From a virus, in the IMG/VR virus record IMGVR_UViG_3300029893_000001, positions 62,001 through 126,000 of that record: DNA of 64,000 nt; one strand, 5' to 3'. Shown piece by piece: positions 41,441-49,285 of this stretch; within the stretch, counting starts at the first letter, position 1, and every line of letters starts with the position of its first letter. The translations under genes were made by a program, and so were the position numbers. A model generated the notes under the pieces. The model saw only the letters and a list, made by a program, of their open reading frames with translations, was not told the origin of the DNA and ran no database searches.

Positions 41441-41513
41441 TGGAGCTGAGGGGGTTCGAACCCCTGACCCCCTGCGTGCAAAGCAGGTGCTCTCCCAACT
41501 GAGCTACAGCCCC
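41441..41513 (-). tRNA. tRNA-Ala(UGC)
   Basis: GGGGCTG/CAGCTCC acceptor, canonical D-arm, loop TTTGCAC between CCTGC and GCAGG, T-arm with TTCGAAC. Confidence 0.93.
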
Positions 41514-41553
41514 GAAAGACAACAAGCCTACCAGATTGGCAAGCGATGTCCAG

Positions 41554-41832
41554 TCACTTTGATTCGAGTGTCCGCATGACTCGGGTCCATTCTTCGTAGG
41601 GTACAAACTTGTCCCCGTCTGGTGACGATAGAACCCACCCACCACACACTCTAGACAAACAAAGTAGGTTTGCCATGTCACTGAAGTCTACCGTGGACAA
41701 CTTCGCCTGCCCTAGGCAGGCCCGAAAGAGAACGATCTCCCAGCCGAGTACGTGCTCTTTACCGTGTGTCTTGACGCACAAACGACGGATCTCTTTGGCC
41801 AGCTTCTGCTGATTATTCGTGAGGGTACCCAT
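41554..41832 (-). CDS. Small unknown protein
   Basis: 92 residues from MGTLTNNQQKLAKE at 41832; helical N-terminus and a VLSSPDGDKFVPYEEW segment. Upstream extension would overlap the zinc-ribbon gene. Confidence 0.45.
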   Translation of the reverse strand: MGTLTNNQQKLAKEIRRLCVKTHGKEHVLGWEIVLFRACLGQAKLSTVDFSDMANLLCLSRVCGGWVLSSPDGDKFVPYEEWTRVMRTLESK

Positions 41833-42082
41833 CGCTGTTGTGCATCCTACGAAACCACTCAGAAAATACTCGATCGTATTCTCGAAGCCACATCTCGCCA
41901 AGAATAGTGTGAAGTTCGTCCCCCAAACCCAAGTCCTCAACAATATTGTCCAGGTCTTGTTCCGCTTCTTTTAGCTTCTCCTCAAGATAGCTTTGCTTGA
42001 AGTGGACACAGTCAGGGTTGATACAATCGACATTTGAGAGGCCGATGTATGCGTCTTCGGACTTGCAGGCAGGGCATTCCAT
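41813..42082 (-). CDS. Zinc-ribbon protein, paralogue of 38682-38969
   Basis: About 89 residues from MECPACKSEDAYIG at 42082, with NVDCINPDCVHF. Same CPxC...CxNPDC ribbon as its paralogue, then an acidic helical region. Confidence 0.55.
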   Translation of the reverse strand: MECPACKSEDAYIGLSNVDCINPDCVHFKQSYLEEKLKEAEQDLDNIVEDLGLGDELHTILGEMWLREYDRVFSEWFRRMHNSDGYPHE

Positions 42083-42083
42083 C

Positions 42084-42524
42084 TCAGTACTCGTAATAGC
42101 CCTTGTCGAGACGCATTTCAATTCCGCAGAACTTAAGGATTTCTAAGTTCCGCTCTTCATGCGTAAGAGCAGAAAAAGCATCCCACACAGAATTCCAATC
42201 CTTTTGTCGGTCCTCTCGACGAAAACTATTAGGGAGATGGTCCCGCTCCAACGAAAGCAAGGTCTCGTATGGAAGTCCTGGATACGTCGGAGGCCGAATG
42301 ACGCTCATCCCTAAAGCGAAGCCAAAATGGGAAGTCCCCATTCTGGCAGCAAATCCCTCTTTCCGTACGAGGGATTTTACCTTACGCCACTCCCAAGGAG
42401 TTAGTGGACGCGCCAAAATATGGCCCTCAACACGTCGGCTGTGCCGACCATGCATCTGGCTATATGAATGAGACTTCCAGATTTTCTCGTTGAGACTTTT
42501 GAGGTAAGATGCTGCGTCTGCCAT
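42084..42524 (-). CDS. Unknown phage protein
   Basis: 146 residues from MADAASYLKSL at 42524, just after the tRNA-like gene. Basic middle part (RPLTPWEWRKVKSLVRKEGF). No family recognised. Confidence 0.5.
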   Translation of the reverse strand: MADAASYLKSLNEKIWKSHSYSQMHGRHSRRVEGHILARPLTPWEWRKVKSLVRKEGFAARMGTSHFGFALGMSVIRPPTYPGLPYETLLSLERDHLPNSFRREDRQKDWNSVWDAFSALTHEERNLEILKFCGIEMRLDKGYYEY

Positions 42525-42536
42525 CGAAAACTCTAA

Positions 42537-42640
42537 ACCCACACCCAGGAGTCGAACCTGACCTCCACAGTTTCGTAACAACGGTCCTAAGGCTCGCGGC
42601 CCGGTCCAGTGCGTTGTGGAGTCCCCCTCGGGAGTGTGGG
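42537..42640 (-). tRNA. tRNA-like gene with insertion in the anticodon region
   Basis: Ends CCCACAC/GTGTGGG pair perfectly; a D-arm TCCC-GAGG-GGGA and T-arm TCAGGTTCGACTCCTGG are present; CTCCACA and TGTGGAG pair as an extended anticodon stem. Within that stem are about 45 extra bases containing ACAACG/CGTTGT, so the loop is enlarged or carries an intron-like insertion. Identity unknown. Confidence 0.5.
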
Positions 42641-42646
42641 ATTATC

Positions 42647-43267
42647 TCATAGATACTGTTCGGCCTTATCACCGTGAAGTGCCTTGACGCGATCAATCCA
42701 CGCCTGATTCTTCACCTTGAACATCGTGGGTGCCTCCCACTTTTTACTGAGTGGGGCCTTAGCCACGACACCCTCGAACGTCATCCCTTCCAAGGAGCCG
42801 TTGCGAATTTGCTCCTCTAGTTCCTTGTTGAAATTGCCACGGTGCAGCAACGCTGGGATGTCTACGACGCCATCGAACAAGCGCAAAAACTCGCGCGTGT
42901 CGAGCAGGCCCTGCTTGTGCACATGCACGTCGATCAGGGTCACCTTATGCGGTTCTACCTGATGTAGGCCAGCGAACGAATTCGGTCCCCAAAACTCGAA
43001 AAAGCAAACAACCTGCTGCCACCGCTCGCTTTGAAAGGCTTTGGCCAGGGCTTCTTCGAGCTGCTTAACCAAATCAATAGACTCTGCGAGTAGCGTCTGC
43101 TGGTCTGTCTCGCCTCGCTGGCCCAACAGCACCTTCCTGCTGCCGAACTTGTAGAAGCCCTGCTTCTTACTCCACTCCGCTCGGATATTCGAGCCGTCAA
43201 TCTTGTCGAAGACATAGTAGGGACCGCCGTACTGGACGGTCCTGGAAATCGAGGGGTACTGCTTCAT
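42647..43267 (-). CDS. RNA ligase (Rnl-type nucleotidyltransferase)
   Basis: 206 residues. YYVFDKIDGSNIRAEW carries the catalytic KxDGxN lysine (near residue 22); FFEFWGPNSFAG is motif III; EGMTFEGVVAK motif IV; and TMFKVKNQAWIDRV motif V, as in Rnl2-like and Rnl5-like RNA ligases. It lacks the extra domains of DNA ligases. It would seal nicked or broken RNA, for example tRNAs cut by host anticodon nucleases, or join halves of the permuted tRNA-like transcripts nearby. It starts as an ATGA overlap with the zinc-ribbon gene. Confidence 0.82.
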   Translation of the reverse strand: MKQYPSISRTVQYGGPYYVFDKIDGSNIRAEWSKKQGFYKFGSRKVLLGQRGETDQQTLLAESIDLVKQLEEALAKAFQSERWQQVVCFFEFWGPNSFAGLHQVEPHKVTLIDVHVHKQGLLDTREFLRLFDGVVDIPALLHRGNFNKELEEQIRNGSLEGMTFEGVVAKAPLSKKWEAPTMFKVKNQAWIDRVKALHGDKAEQYL

Positions 43268-43638
43268 GTTTTCATTAGCTCGGGATCCCCGCTCAACTCC
43301 TCATCCGTGAAAAGCATGAGTTGAGGATCGTCTTCTTGTTCAAAGTCGAGACCGCTATAGTCAGTCTCCCGCGGAGGAATGACCAACGTCTCACAGAACT
43401 CATCCCAACATGGCTCACAAATGTCTATCTGCTGACGTGTAAGATCCTTCTTGGAATAGAATCCCCAGCACTTGTCAACAGTGACGCACTCCATTGAGCC
43501 AATGTCTGGACTGCCCATAAAGGAAAGCCCATAATGATTCTGCGGTACTGTTGAAATGGACTTGCCGCACTTATTGCAGATGATATCATCAATGATGATG
43601 ACTTCATTCGTCTCGATTTCCTTATGTGTCTTTAGCAT
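43264..43638 (-). CDS. Zinc-binding protein, unknown
   Basis: 124 residues from MLKTHKEIETNE at 43638, downstream of tRNA-Arg(UCU). DIICNKCGKS, DKCWGFYSK and DICEPCWDEFCE supply several CxxC sites. Operonic with the RNA ligase. Confidence 0.55.
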   Translation of the reverse strand: MLKTHKEIETNEVIIIDDIICNKCGKSISTVPQNHYGLSFMGSPDIGSMECVTVDKCWGFYSKKDLTRQQIDICEPCWDEFCETLVIPPRETDYSGLDFEQEDDPQLMLFTDEELSGDPELMKT

Positions 43639-43653
43639 TACCAAGCCCTCGCA

Positions 43654-43725
43654 CGCCTGCGGTGGGGATCGAACCCACGACATAGGGATTTAGAATCCCA
43701 CGTTCTACCACTGAACTACGCAGGC
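43654..43725 (-). tRNA. tRNA-Arg(UCU)
   Basis: GCCTGCG/CGCAGGC acceptor, loop TTCTAAA between GGGA and TCCC, T-arm GTGGGTTCGATCCCCAC. Confidence 0.92.
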
Positions 43726-43751
43726 AAACGGCACCAAGTTCTGGTGCCTAG

Positions 43752-43768
43752 TATCGCTAGGGTTCAGC
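43752..43768 (-). promoter_or_regulatory. Junction motif, copy 7
   Basis: GCTGAACCCTAGCGATA followed by CTAGG; it stands 26 nt upstream of tRNA-Arg(UCU) and is not inside a gene, supporting a promoter or processing role. Confidence 0.65.
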
Positions 43769-43860
43769 CGCTTTCTAAGTCAGCGGAAGCAAAAAGATCG
43801 CTTCAAGCGCGCCCAGACAACAGCGACGAACCCCTACGTCGACGCCACGGAGTAGGAATA

Positions 43861-44172
43861 CTAGGTGACACCATCACCACTCTCTAACTTCTCACGAGTG
43901 GCCCATGCCTGAAGGTCAGGCTTCGTAGGAAAGTTAGGAGCACTCTTAGAGACGCGTTCTGCGCACGCATACGGAGTCCCATTGTGGAACGCTAACGTCA
44001 GGTGACACAAACGCGCCAAGGCAGACAATACATGCCTGTACCTCTGTAGGTCTGCCTGCTTGGAAATGTCGGTCTTGGACCGACGTATTTCTCTTCGGGC
44101 CCAGCGAATTTCCTCGTTTAGACCCTTCAAATGACGCTCCACAGATCTCTTCGTTAGATAGTCCATTTTCAT
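43861..44172 (-). CDS. Basic helical protein
   Basis: About 103 residues from MKMDYLTKRSVERHL at 44172; strongly helical and basic. No family recognised. Confidence 0.5.
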   Translation of the reverse strand: MKMDYLTKRSVERHLKGLNEEIRWARREIRRSKTDISKQADLQRYRHVLSALARLCHLTLAFHNGTPYACAERVSKSAPNFPTKPDLQAWATREKLESGDGVT

Positions 44173-44310
44173 CTCTCCAGTCAAATGTGTAGTCGATCGA
44201 CTCCGGTGCGACCGGTGCGACTAGAGAGGAGGACCCCTAGGGAGGTGGAGCTACGTGAATCCGCTATGGACCTACAGCATCAAACTATCCTAAATCTGGG
44301 TTCAATGTTG

Positions 44311-44625
44311 TCAACCACGTTTGTGCCATACTGGCTGGTCCGTCTTATGACGACCAGCCCGCTTCGAAACCCAAGCAACAAACCCTGCGACTTTATCGTG
44401 AGCACGGAGCCTATCTAGGGTGTTGTACTCGGTTCCCAGAACCTTCTCTGGGATGAAACGATGAATGGCATCATGGCAGTCTTTACATAACTCAGATCCA
44501 CTACTGAGTTGCTCTGCCGTGAAGTTCTTCTTGAACCACTTCCTAGAATGAAGTGTCCTTGGAATCAAGTGGTGGAACGTCAGATCCAGACCTTCACGAC
44601 CACAGAGTTCACAGGCATCCGTCAT
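44311..44625 (-). CDS. HNH endonuclease
   Basis: 104 residues. CELCGREGLDLTFHHLIPRTLHS and SELCKDCHDAIHRF form the HNH core (metal-binding His plus two CxxC zinc pairs). Short and without extra domains; probably a free-standing homing-type nuclease. Confidence 0.8.
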   Translation of the reverse strand: MTDACELCGREGLDLTFHHLIPRTLHSRKWFKKNFTAEQLSSGSELCKDCHDAIHRFIPEKVLGTEYNTLDRLRAHDKVAGFVAWVSKRAGRHKTDQPVWHKRG

Positions 44626-44769
44626 TCATACCTCATCCGTCTAAGTTTGGTTGACATTGGGATGGTGTGAATTTGCCCATTCACCCACTTACTGTCAGCT
44701 AACCATCAGGTAGCGGTTCGGGAAAGTTAAATGAAAGACAGCAAGTCTTGTCATGTTGACTGTTTTACA

Positions 44770-44841
44770 AGCCCACGGCGAGATTCGAACTCGCGACTTC
44801 CTCCTTACCAAGGAGGTACTCTGCCCCTGAGTTACGTGGGC
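44770..44841 (-). tRNA. tRNA-Thr(GGU)
   Basis: GCCCACG/CGTGGGC acceptor, loop TTGGTAA between CCTCC and GGAGG, T-arm GCGAGTTCGAATCTCGC. Confidence 0.93.
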
Positions 44842-44875
44842 GCATGGGAGGAAGATAGCATTCCTCCCCGAAACG

Positions 44876-45838
44876 TCAACGAGTCGCTGCGTCTGCCAGA
44901 AGCCAGGCCGCGTCGTGACTCACTCTGGTATCATACACAGAGAATTCTACGATTTCCTTCTCGACCTGAAATCCTTCGCCTACAAGAGTCGCCTTGAGCG
45001 CGTCAATAGCAGCCCTGAATTCCTCGTACAGCATCTTGTAATCGCGATAAGTGACCATAATGGTATAGGTGCCGTCTTCATAGCGCTTCCACGCGTTACG
45101 GCTCTTGTGGGCGTTGTGCCTCTTTGCGATGGCGTCCAAGTCAGCCTCCCTAGACTCGGTACATAGGACGTTGAAATGGCACTCGAAATAGCAATTCGGA
45201 GGCATATGAGGATTATGATGTGTCCTAGACGGTGCTGCAGGGTGCCACGGAATGGTCTCGATCTTTTCCCGCAGCACCTTGAACCCTCGGGTGGACAGGA
45301 ACGTAGAAATTCGGCGCATCTCCTCGAATGCCTCTCGATTGTTCCCCATGAACACAGAGCTTGTCATCAGGTCTTGCATTGCGCCCCCACCCCTAAGATG
45401 CAGATCAAGTAGAATTGGCTTCACACGCGCCTCAGTGCAAGCAACCTTGAAGTCTTCGATTCCGGAACCCGCATCAACAGTGACATGAATTTCGAAAGGC
45501 ACAGGGTACTTGGCGCGACCCTCGCGGGCCTGAAGATCTGCCCAGTACTTCATCTTGTGACCTACCATCTGCTCGAACTCCTCGTCCGAGAAGTTGAGGT
45601 CCTCAAGGATCGAACGGTGCACAAGATAGCAGTCGGCTAGCTCTTCCAGGATCTTGGCCCTGTCGACGAAGCGGTGCGTCGTTGCGAACGCATTCTCGAA
45701 GGGTAGGATGACCTTAGCCAGCTCGCCTACCTCCTCAGCAAGCTTCAGCGTCTTCTGGCTCAGTGTCTTCTTGTCGGTCTTGGTCAGGGTCCGGATGTAG
45801 TCAAGTAAGCGTGTGTCCACGACAAGCACCTCCAGCAA
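44876..45838 (-). CDS. MazG-like pyrophosphohydrolase fused to an unknown domain
   Basis: 320 residues. The first 110 are an all-alpha NTP pyrophosphohydrolase: KLAEEVGELAKVILPF (EExxE) and KILEELADCYLVHRSIL (ExxD) are the metal-binding motifs. The C-terminal 200 residues are an alpha/beta domain (PVPFEIHVTVDAGSG, HFNVLCTESREADLDAIA) with a duplicated strand-helix layout, unassigned. MazG enzymes hydrolyse NTPs or alarmone precursors. Codon use is GC-rich relative to many neighbours. Confidence 0.7.
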   Translation of the reverse strand: MLEVLVVDTRLLDYIRTLTKTDKKTLSQKTLKLAEEVGELAKVILPFENAFATTHRFVDRAKILEELADCYLVHRSILEDLNFSDEEFEQMVGHKMKYWADLQAREGRAKYPVPFEIHVTVDAGSGIEDFKVACTEARVKPILLDLHLRGGGAMQDLMTSSVFMGNNREAFEEMRRISTFLSTRGFKVLREKIETIPWHPAAPSRTHHNPHMPPNCYFECHFNVLCTESREADLDAIAKRHNAHKSRNAWKRYEDGTYTIMVTYRDYKMLYEEFRAAIDALKATLVGEGFQVEKEIVEFSVYDTRVSHDAAWLLADAATR

Positions 45839-46160
45839 GTAGTCTCTTCTGTGTTGTACAGACAGACCTTGCCGAGGGACCGACGGCAGTGTACCTATCC
45901 TGAGACTCCCTGTCGTGACCCGAGTCGCCTGTGCAGCACCGTGTGGCGTAGGACAACATTACCTGGTGCATGTAGTCCCGGACGAGACATGTTGTCACGG
46001 TGCCTCATGCCACCATGTAGGGACATGCCTGATAGTCTGGCCTGGGAGTCCGTGGTACTCGTTACTTGCACTACTTGCCGGTAGTGAGGTGGCGGCTACG
46101 ACGGGGAAGCACCCGCTACCTCGACAGTAGCAGCCCTAGTACAGTCTCAGGAGAAACTTC
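45839..46160 (+). promoter_or_regulatory. Structured leader of the plus-strand gene
   Basis: No convincing gene. Nested inverted repeats: GCACCGTG (45936) pairs with CACGGTGC (45996) and GACAACAT (45952) with ATGTTGTC (45989), giving a long stem. Together with its GC-richness and the plus-strand gene that follows, it looks like a divergent promoter and structured 5' leader. Confidence 0.45.
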
Positions 46161-46481
46161 ATGGAACAGAGAAACAACGACACGACCACCGTCGCCCCCG
46201 AGCGCGAGGACGTCATCCACCGGCTCATCACCGAACTGACGTCCCTGACCAAGGAGAACAGGAACCTGGCGATCCGCAAGGCGTTCCAGGCGGTTCAGCT
46301 GGCACAGGAGCGACGGAACAGAGCAGACAAGCAGTGGCTCATCGCTCTGCGTGTCCTCCGCCGAGTCGTCGGCGGACCTACGTTCGCGATCGACGGCCAG
46401 AAGTACCAGATCAGGGTCAGAGACGGGAAGCCATTCATCTGCATCCTGGATGAAGCCAACAAGGCATCGGCCGCCGCCTAG
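46161..46481 (+). CDS. GC-rich plus-strand gene, unknown
   Basis: 106 residues; a coiled-coil-like helix (DVIHRLITELTSLTKENRNLAIRKAF) then a small strand-rich part. AGGAG precedes the ATG. Orientation and GC-rich codons differ from its surroundings and it has its own leader and terminator, suggesting an independently acquired or separately expressed gene. Confidence 0.6.
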   Translation: MEQRNNDTTTVAPEREDVIHRLITELTSLTKENRNLAIRKAFQAVQLAQERRNRADKQWLIALRVLRRVVGGPTFAIDGQKYQIRVRDGKPFICILDEANKASAAA

Positions 46482-46494
46482 TAGCCAAAGGCGA

Positions 46495-46542
46495 GAAACA
46501 GAAAAGGGGTGCCGGAATTTTCCGGCACCCCTTTTCTGTTTC
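46495..46542. terminator. Strong bidirectional terminator
   Basis: A near-perfect 23-bp inverted repeat beginning GAAACAGAAAAGGGGTGCCGG with A- and T-runs on opposite sides, between convergent genes. Confidence 0.9.
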
Positions 46543-46832
46543 TACAACTGGATGCGACCCCGGTACAACAAAACTCCGCTTTGGACGGCCGATTCTTCAA
46601 CCTTCCTCAGGGAGTCTAATTCCTCATCCGTCATTTGCCTTACCCAGACTGCTCCGGCTACTAAAACCGACCCATGAGGAGTGATGCACTCGTACATGGA
46701 TTTGAGTTCTGGTACGTCGCTATGAGCAGCGAGGCTACCCGCAATTCGACACAACCAAGACGGTTGCCCGTCTGGGAAATCTACCGCGCAGGGATCGCCT
46801 TTCGAGAAAACACCAACCTCGTAGACTTTCAT
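46542..46832 (-). CDS. Small unknown protein
   Basis: 96 residues, mixed; ends inside the terminator. VRQMTDEELDSLRKVEESAV is helical. No family recognised. Confidence 0.5.
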   Translation of the reverse strand: MKVYEVGVFSKGDPCAVDFPDGQPSWLCRIAGSLAAHSDVPELKSMYECITPHGSVLVAGAVWVRQMTDEELDSLRKVEESAVQSGVLLYRGRIQL

Positions 46833-46860
46833 GGTCCCTCAGGTGTGGGTAGGAATGATA

Positions 46861-46933
46861 TGGCGGAGGCCGGGATCGAACCGACGACACCTTGGGCTTC
46901 AACCAAGTGCTCTACCAACTGAGCTACTCCGCC
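46861..46933 (-). tRNA. tRNA-Phe(GAA)
   Basis: GGCGGAG/CTCCGCC acceptor, loop TTGAAGC between CTTGG and CCAAG, T-loop TTCGATC. Confidence 0.93.
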
Positions 46934-46952
46934 TTAATTTTCACAAATTTCA

Positions 46953-47024
46953 CAGGCTAGCCAGGACTTGAACCTGGAGTAACGGATTTGGAATCCGTCG
47001 TGTTACCAATTACACCACTAGCCT
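46953..47024 (-). tRNA. tRNA-Trp(CCA)
   Basis: AGGCTAG/CTAGCCT acceptor, loop TTCCAAA between CGGA and TCCG, G73 discriminator. Confidence 0.92.
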
Positions 47025-47035
47025 ATACTCTTCCA

Positions 47036-47440
47036 TCAGCCAAACTGGCTGGTGGTACGGCGTCTATGACAGTTTGCGCAGCGAACTACACATTTCTCTA
47101 TTTCAGAGACGATCGTCTCCCACGAATAACTATTCTGAATCATGGCTGATATAGCGGCACGCTTGTTGTCTGGGTCAACGTGATCGAACTCCAGAACAAC
47201 GGGGTCTTCTTCTCCACAATCAACACAGGGGTTACGGAGAAGGAAAGATAACAGCCTCTTCTTGTTTTCATCCATTATCTTGATATTATTAGCTCTATAA
47301 CGACCACTATTTCGCTGGTAGTGGGAAGCGTTCATAGACTTCATGCAGAGCTTACAGTAACTCTGTCGCCGGCCCTTCTTTCTGTTCCGCCATGAGAACA
47401 TAGAGTCGGGTCTGTCGTTCAAGCATCGTCGACATCTCAT
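47036..47440 (-). CDS. HNH endonuclease
   Basis: 134 residues. MRCRRCLNDRP and CKLCMKSM hold one zinc pair set; PCVDCGEEDPVVLEFDHVDPDNK is the HNH metal site and VRCANCHRRRTT the C-terminal finger. Adjacent to tRNA-Trp, typical of phage tRNA-linked homing nucleases. Confidence 0.85.
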   Translation of the reverse strand: MRCRRCLNDRPDSMFSWRNRKKGRRQSYCKLCMKSMNASHYQRNSGRYRANNIKIMDENKKRLLSFLLRNPCVDCGEEDPVVLEFDHVDPDNKRAAISAMIQNSYSWETIVSEIEKCVVRCANCHRRRTTSQFG

Positions 47441-47481
47441 GTCGACGATGCTTGAACTCCAAACTAACGCTTTAAGTTGGA

Positions 47482-47612
47482 GCGCTGACAGGAGGTGTGA
47501 GGACCAGCTTCTTTTGCTCTACCAACTGAGCTACCCCTCCACACAACGGAGGGGGTTGGACTCGAACCAACGACACAAAGATTTACAATGTAGTCCTCAC
47601 TGCATTCAGCGC
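47482..47612 (-). ncRNA. Y-RNA-like locus 5 with permuted tRNA
   Basis: Outer stem GCGCTGA/TCAGCGC; loop ATGCA opposite ACCTCCTG; perfect stem GTGAGGAC/GTCCTCAC; then TACA. The insert reads loop TTGTAAA plus TCTTT, T-arm GTTGGTTCGAGTCCAAC, acceptor CCCCTCC, linker, GGAGGGG, canonical D-arm, then AAAGA that pairs with TCTTT. The anticodon reads GUA (Tyr), with UGU (Thr) possible if the stem slips by one. Confidence 0.8.
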
Positions 47613-47630
47613 AGTGATCTTAGGCGAGCG

Positions 47631-47729
47631 TCACCAAAGGCGGTTGACGTCAGCCCAGCCCGTAAATCGCCAAGCATCATAGCAATGACGATAACGGTTG
47701 TTTGGGCTGTTGGGGAACACGGAAAGCAT
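47631..47729 (-). CDS. Very small putative protein
   Basis: 32 codons, with GGAGGAG at good spacing before the ATG at 47729. No family recognised; it is the only coding candidate between Y-RNA-like locus 5 and the next gene. Confidence 0.35.
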   Translation of the reverse strand: MLSVFPNSPNNRYRHCYDAWRFTGWADVNRLW

Positions 47730-47791
47730 TCTCTCCTCCGTCAACCAACCATGGTAGCAAGGCGGAAGCACTTGTCAAGCAACAATGTGAA

Positions 47792-47914
47792 TTAGAGGTA
47801 ACTAAGACACAGTCTGCAGTAACATTCTTCATCGTAGCCTTCCTCGTGCTCCTCTAAATCAGGACCAGGAACGCCACGCTCTTCGGCCAAATCACGAATC
47901 TCTTCCAGTGTCAT
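47792..47914 (-). CDS. Very small acidic protein
   Basis: 40 residues from MTLEEIRDLAEERG; the open frame extends upstream through tRNA-Ser, so the internal ATG after the tRNA is the likely start. The C-terminus CYCRLCLSYL could bind zinc. Confidence 0.45.
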   Translation of the reverse strand: MTLEEIRDLAEERGVPGPDLEEHEEGYDEECYCRLCLSYL

Positions 47915-47967
47915 GGCTTCTTCTTGCGTCGTGACCTCATCTGCACGAAGATCCACCAATAGTCTCA

Positions 47968-48054
47968 CGGAGGGTGAGGGATTCGAACCCCCGGTGCCCT
48001 TTCGAGCACGCCTGTTTTCGAAACAGGTGCCATCGACCACTCGGCCAACCCTCC
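47968..48054 (-). tRNA. tRNA-Ser(CGA)
   Basis: GGAGGGT/ACCCTCC acceptor, long variable arm, loop TTCGAAA between CCTGT and ACAGG, G73. Confidence 0.93.
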
Positions 48055-48081
48055 TGGTTAGGAGCTTGCCGCCCTCCCACA

Positions 48082-48519
48082 TCACCGTCCATCCCCAACA
48101 AGAAGTTTGGACTTCTCGGTTACAACTCTTCCGTCACTGAGAATGATGAAGGTTTGCTTATTGCGCTTCCAAGCGTATTTCACTGTCTCCCACGATCCAC
48201 TGCCCTTTTTCAAAAGGTAATCCGTAGGAGGAGCAGCGAACAACTTGTGGCAAACACTAGCAAGCTCTCGGTTTCGAGGCATCGGACTCAAATCAGCCCG
48301 AGTAGTGCGAACTCGAAACCCTAGCTCTCGTGCTAACGTAGCGAATTCTTGGTCGGAGCCTTGCCCGTCGTTATGGAGAGCAATACAAGACTCACGGTCG
48401 TGTGCATTGAGTAGCTCCAACAACGTATGCCTCTGTGCCTCCGTGAGGCCTGCCGAGCGCCCGGTGAAACCCAAGTACACTACGTAGGTGCCGGTTTCAG
48501 GGTCGTATGACGGAGTCAC
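48082..48519 (-). CDS. SLOG-like nucleotide-binding protein
   Basis: 145 residues. VVYLGFTGRSAGLTEAQRHTLLELL and CIALHNDGQGSDQEFATLAREL match a Rossmann-like SLOG/TIGR-type pattern (GxTG...T.AQ, then DG.A.ad). Such domains sense or process nucleotides. ATGA overlap with the next gene. Confidence 0.55.
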   Translation of the reverse strand: MTPSYDPETGTYVVYLGFTGRSAGLTEAQRHTLLELLNAHDRESCIALHNDGQGSDQEFATLARELGFRVRTTRADLSPMPRNRELASVCHKLFAAPPTDYLLKKGSGSWETVKYAWKRNKQTFIILSDGRVVTEKSKLLVGDGR

Positions 48520-48791
48520 CTAGAACTCGAAAGAGCGCGCGGGACGGACATTCCCTTTAAGTAGACGGGATGACCCTCCCATGAATCTGGGAGTTCCTTC
48601 TTTGCCTTGATCAAAAGGGAGGTGCGGGACTCCTCGTCGTCGTTCATCGCGTATACAATGATTCCAGGTGCGCCTCGACGTTCAGGATCGTACCCGTACC
48701 CCAAAGAGTATCCGGAGTCTTGCTCCAGGAAAGTCTCGTGAGCAGCGCGGAATCGATCGAGGGCCTTCTTGAGGTTGTCCATTCTAAGCAT
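48516..48791 (-). CDS. Small unknown protein
   Basis: 91 residues with an acidic middle. ATGA overlap with the SLOG-like gene. No family recognised. Confidence 0.5.
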   Translation of the reverse strand: MLRMDNLKKALDRFRAAHETFLEQDSGYSLGYGYDPERRGAPGIIVYAMNDDEESRTSLLIKAKKELPDSWEGHPVYLKGMSVPRALSSSR

Positions 48792-48821
48792 TCCTAGTGG
48801 TTAGAGAGCACACAGAACTAT

Positions 48822-48956
48822 TTACCGTCTAGAACGGCGACGCTTGTATCGCAGCCAAACAGACCCGAGTAGAACAGATACCGATTGAGCAATTGTTTGC
48901 GGCGCCCAATTAGTAGCCCTGCCTAATCGAATCATGAACTTTTCGAACCATCGCAT
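48822..48956 (-). CDS. Small basic protein
   Basis: 44 residues from MRWFEKFMIRLGRATN at 48956, just downstream of tRNA-Ser(GCU). The open frame extends through the tRNA, so the internal ATG is preferred. Ends RYKRRRSRR. Confidence 0.4.
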   Translation of the reverse strand: MRWFEKFMIRLGRATNWAPQTIAQSVSVLLGSVWLRYKRRRSRR

Positions 48957-48957
48957 A

Positions 48958-49042
<85 letters not shown>

Positions 49043-49046
49043 TCTT

Positions 49047-49118
49047 TGGGCCGGGAGGGAATCGAACCCTCAACATTTCGCTTAAGAGGCGAATGCTCTA
49101 CCGTTGAGCTACCGGCCC
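49047..49118 (-). tRNA. tRNA-Lys(CUU)
   Basis: GGGCCGG/CCGGCCC acceptor, loop CTCTTAA between TTCGC and GCGAA, T-arm GAGGGTTCGATTCCCTC. Confidence 0.93.
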
Positions 49119-49285
49119 ATAAGTGCGACAGTTGTAAGTACGCTGTCGCTCACCGTACCCGTCTACTATCTGTGACAGCTCTCGTAGACGATCGAGAGTT
49201 GTTCTGCCAACGGCATCCTCACGAATGCCGCAACCTCACATCAAACTGCGAAGTGAGGTCCCAATTTCCTTCAAGTGTAGCACAC

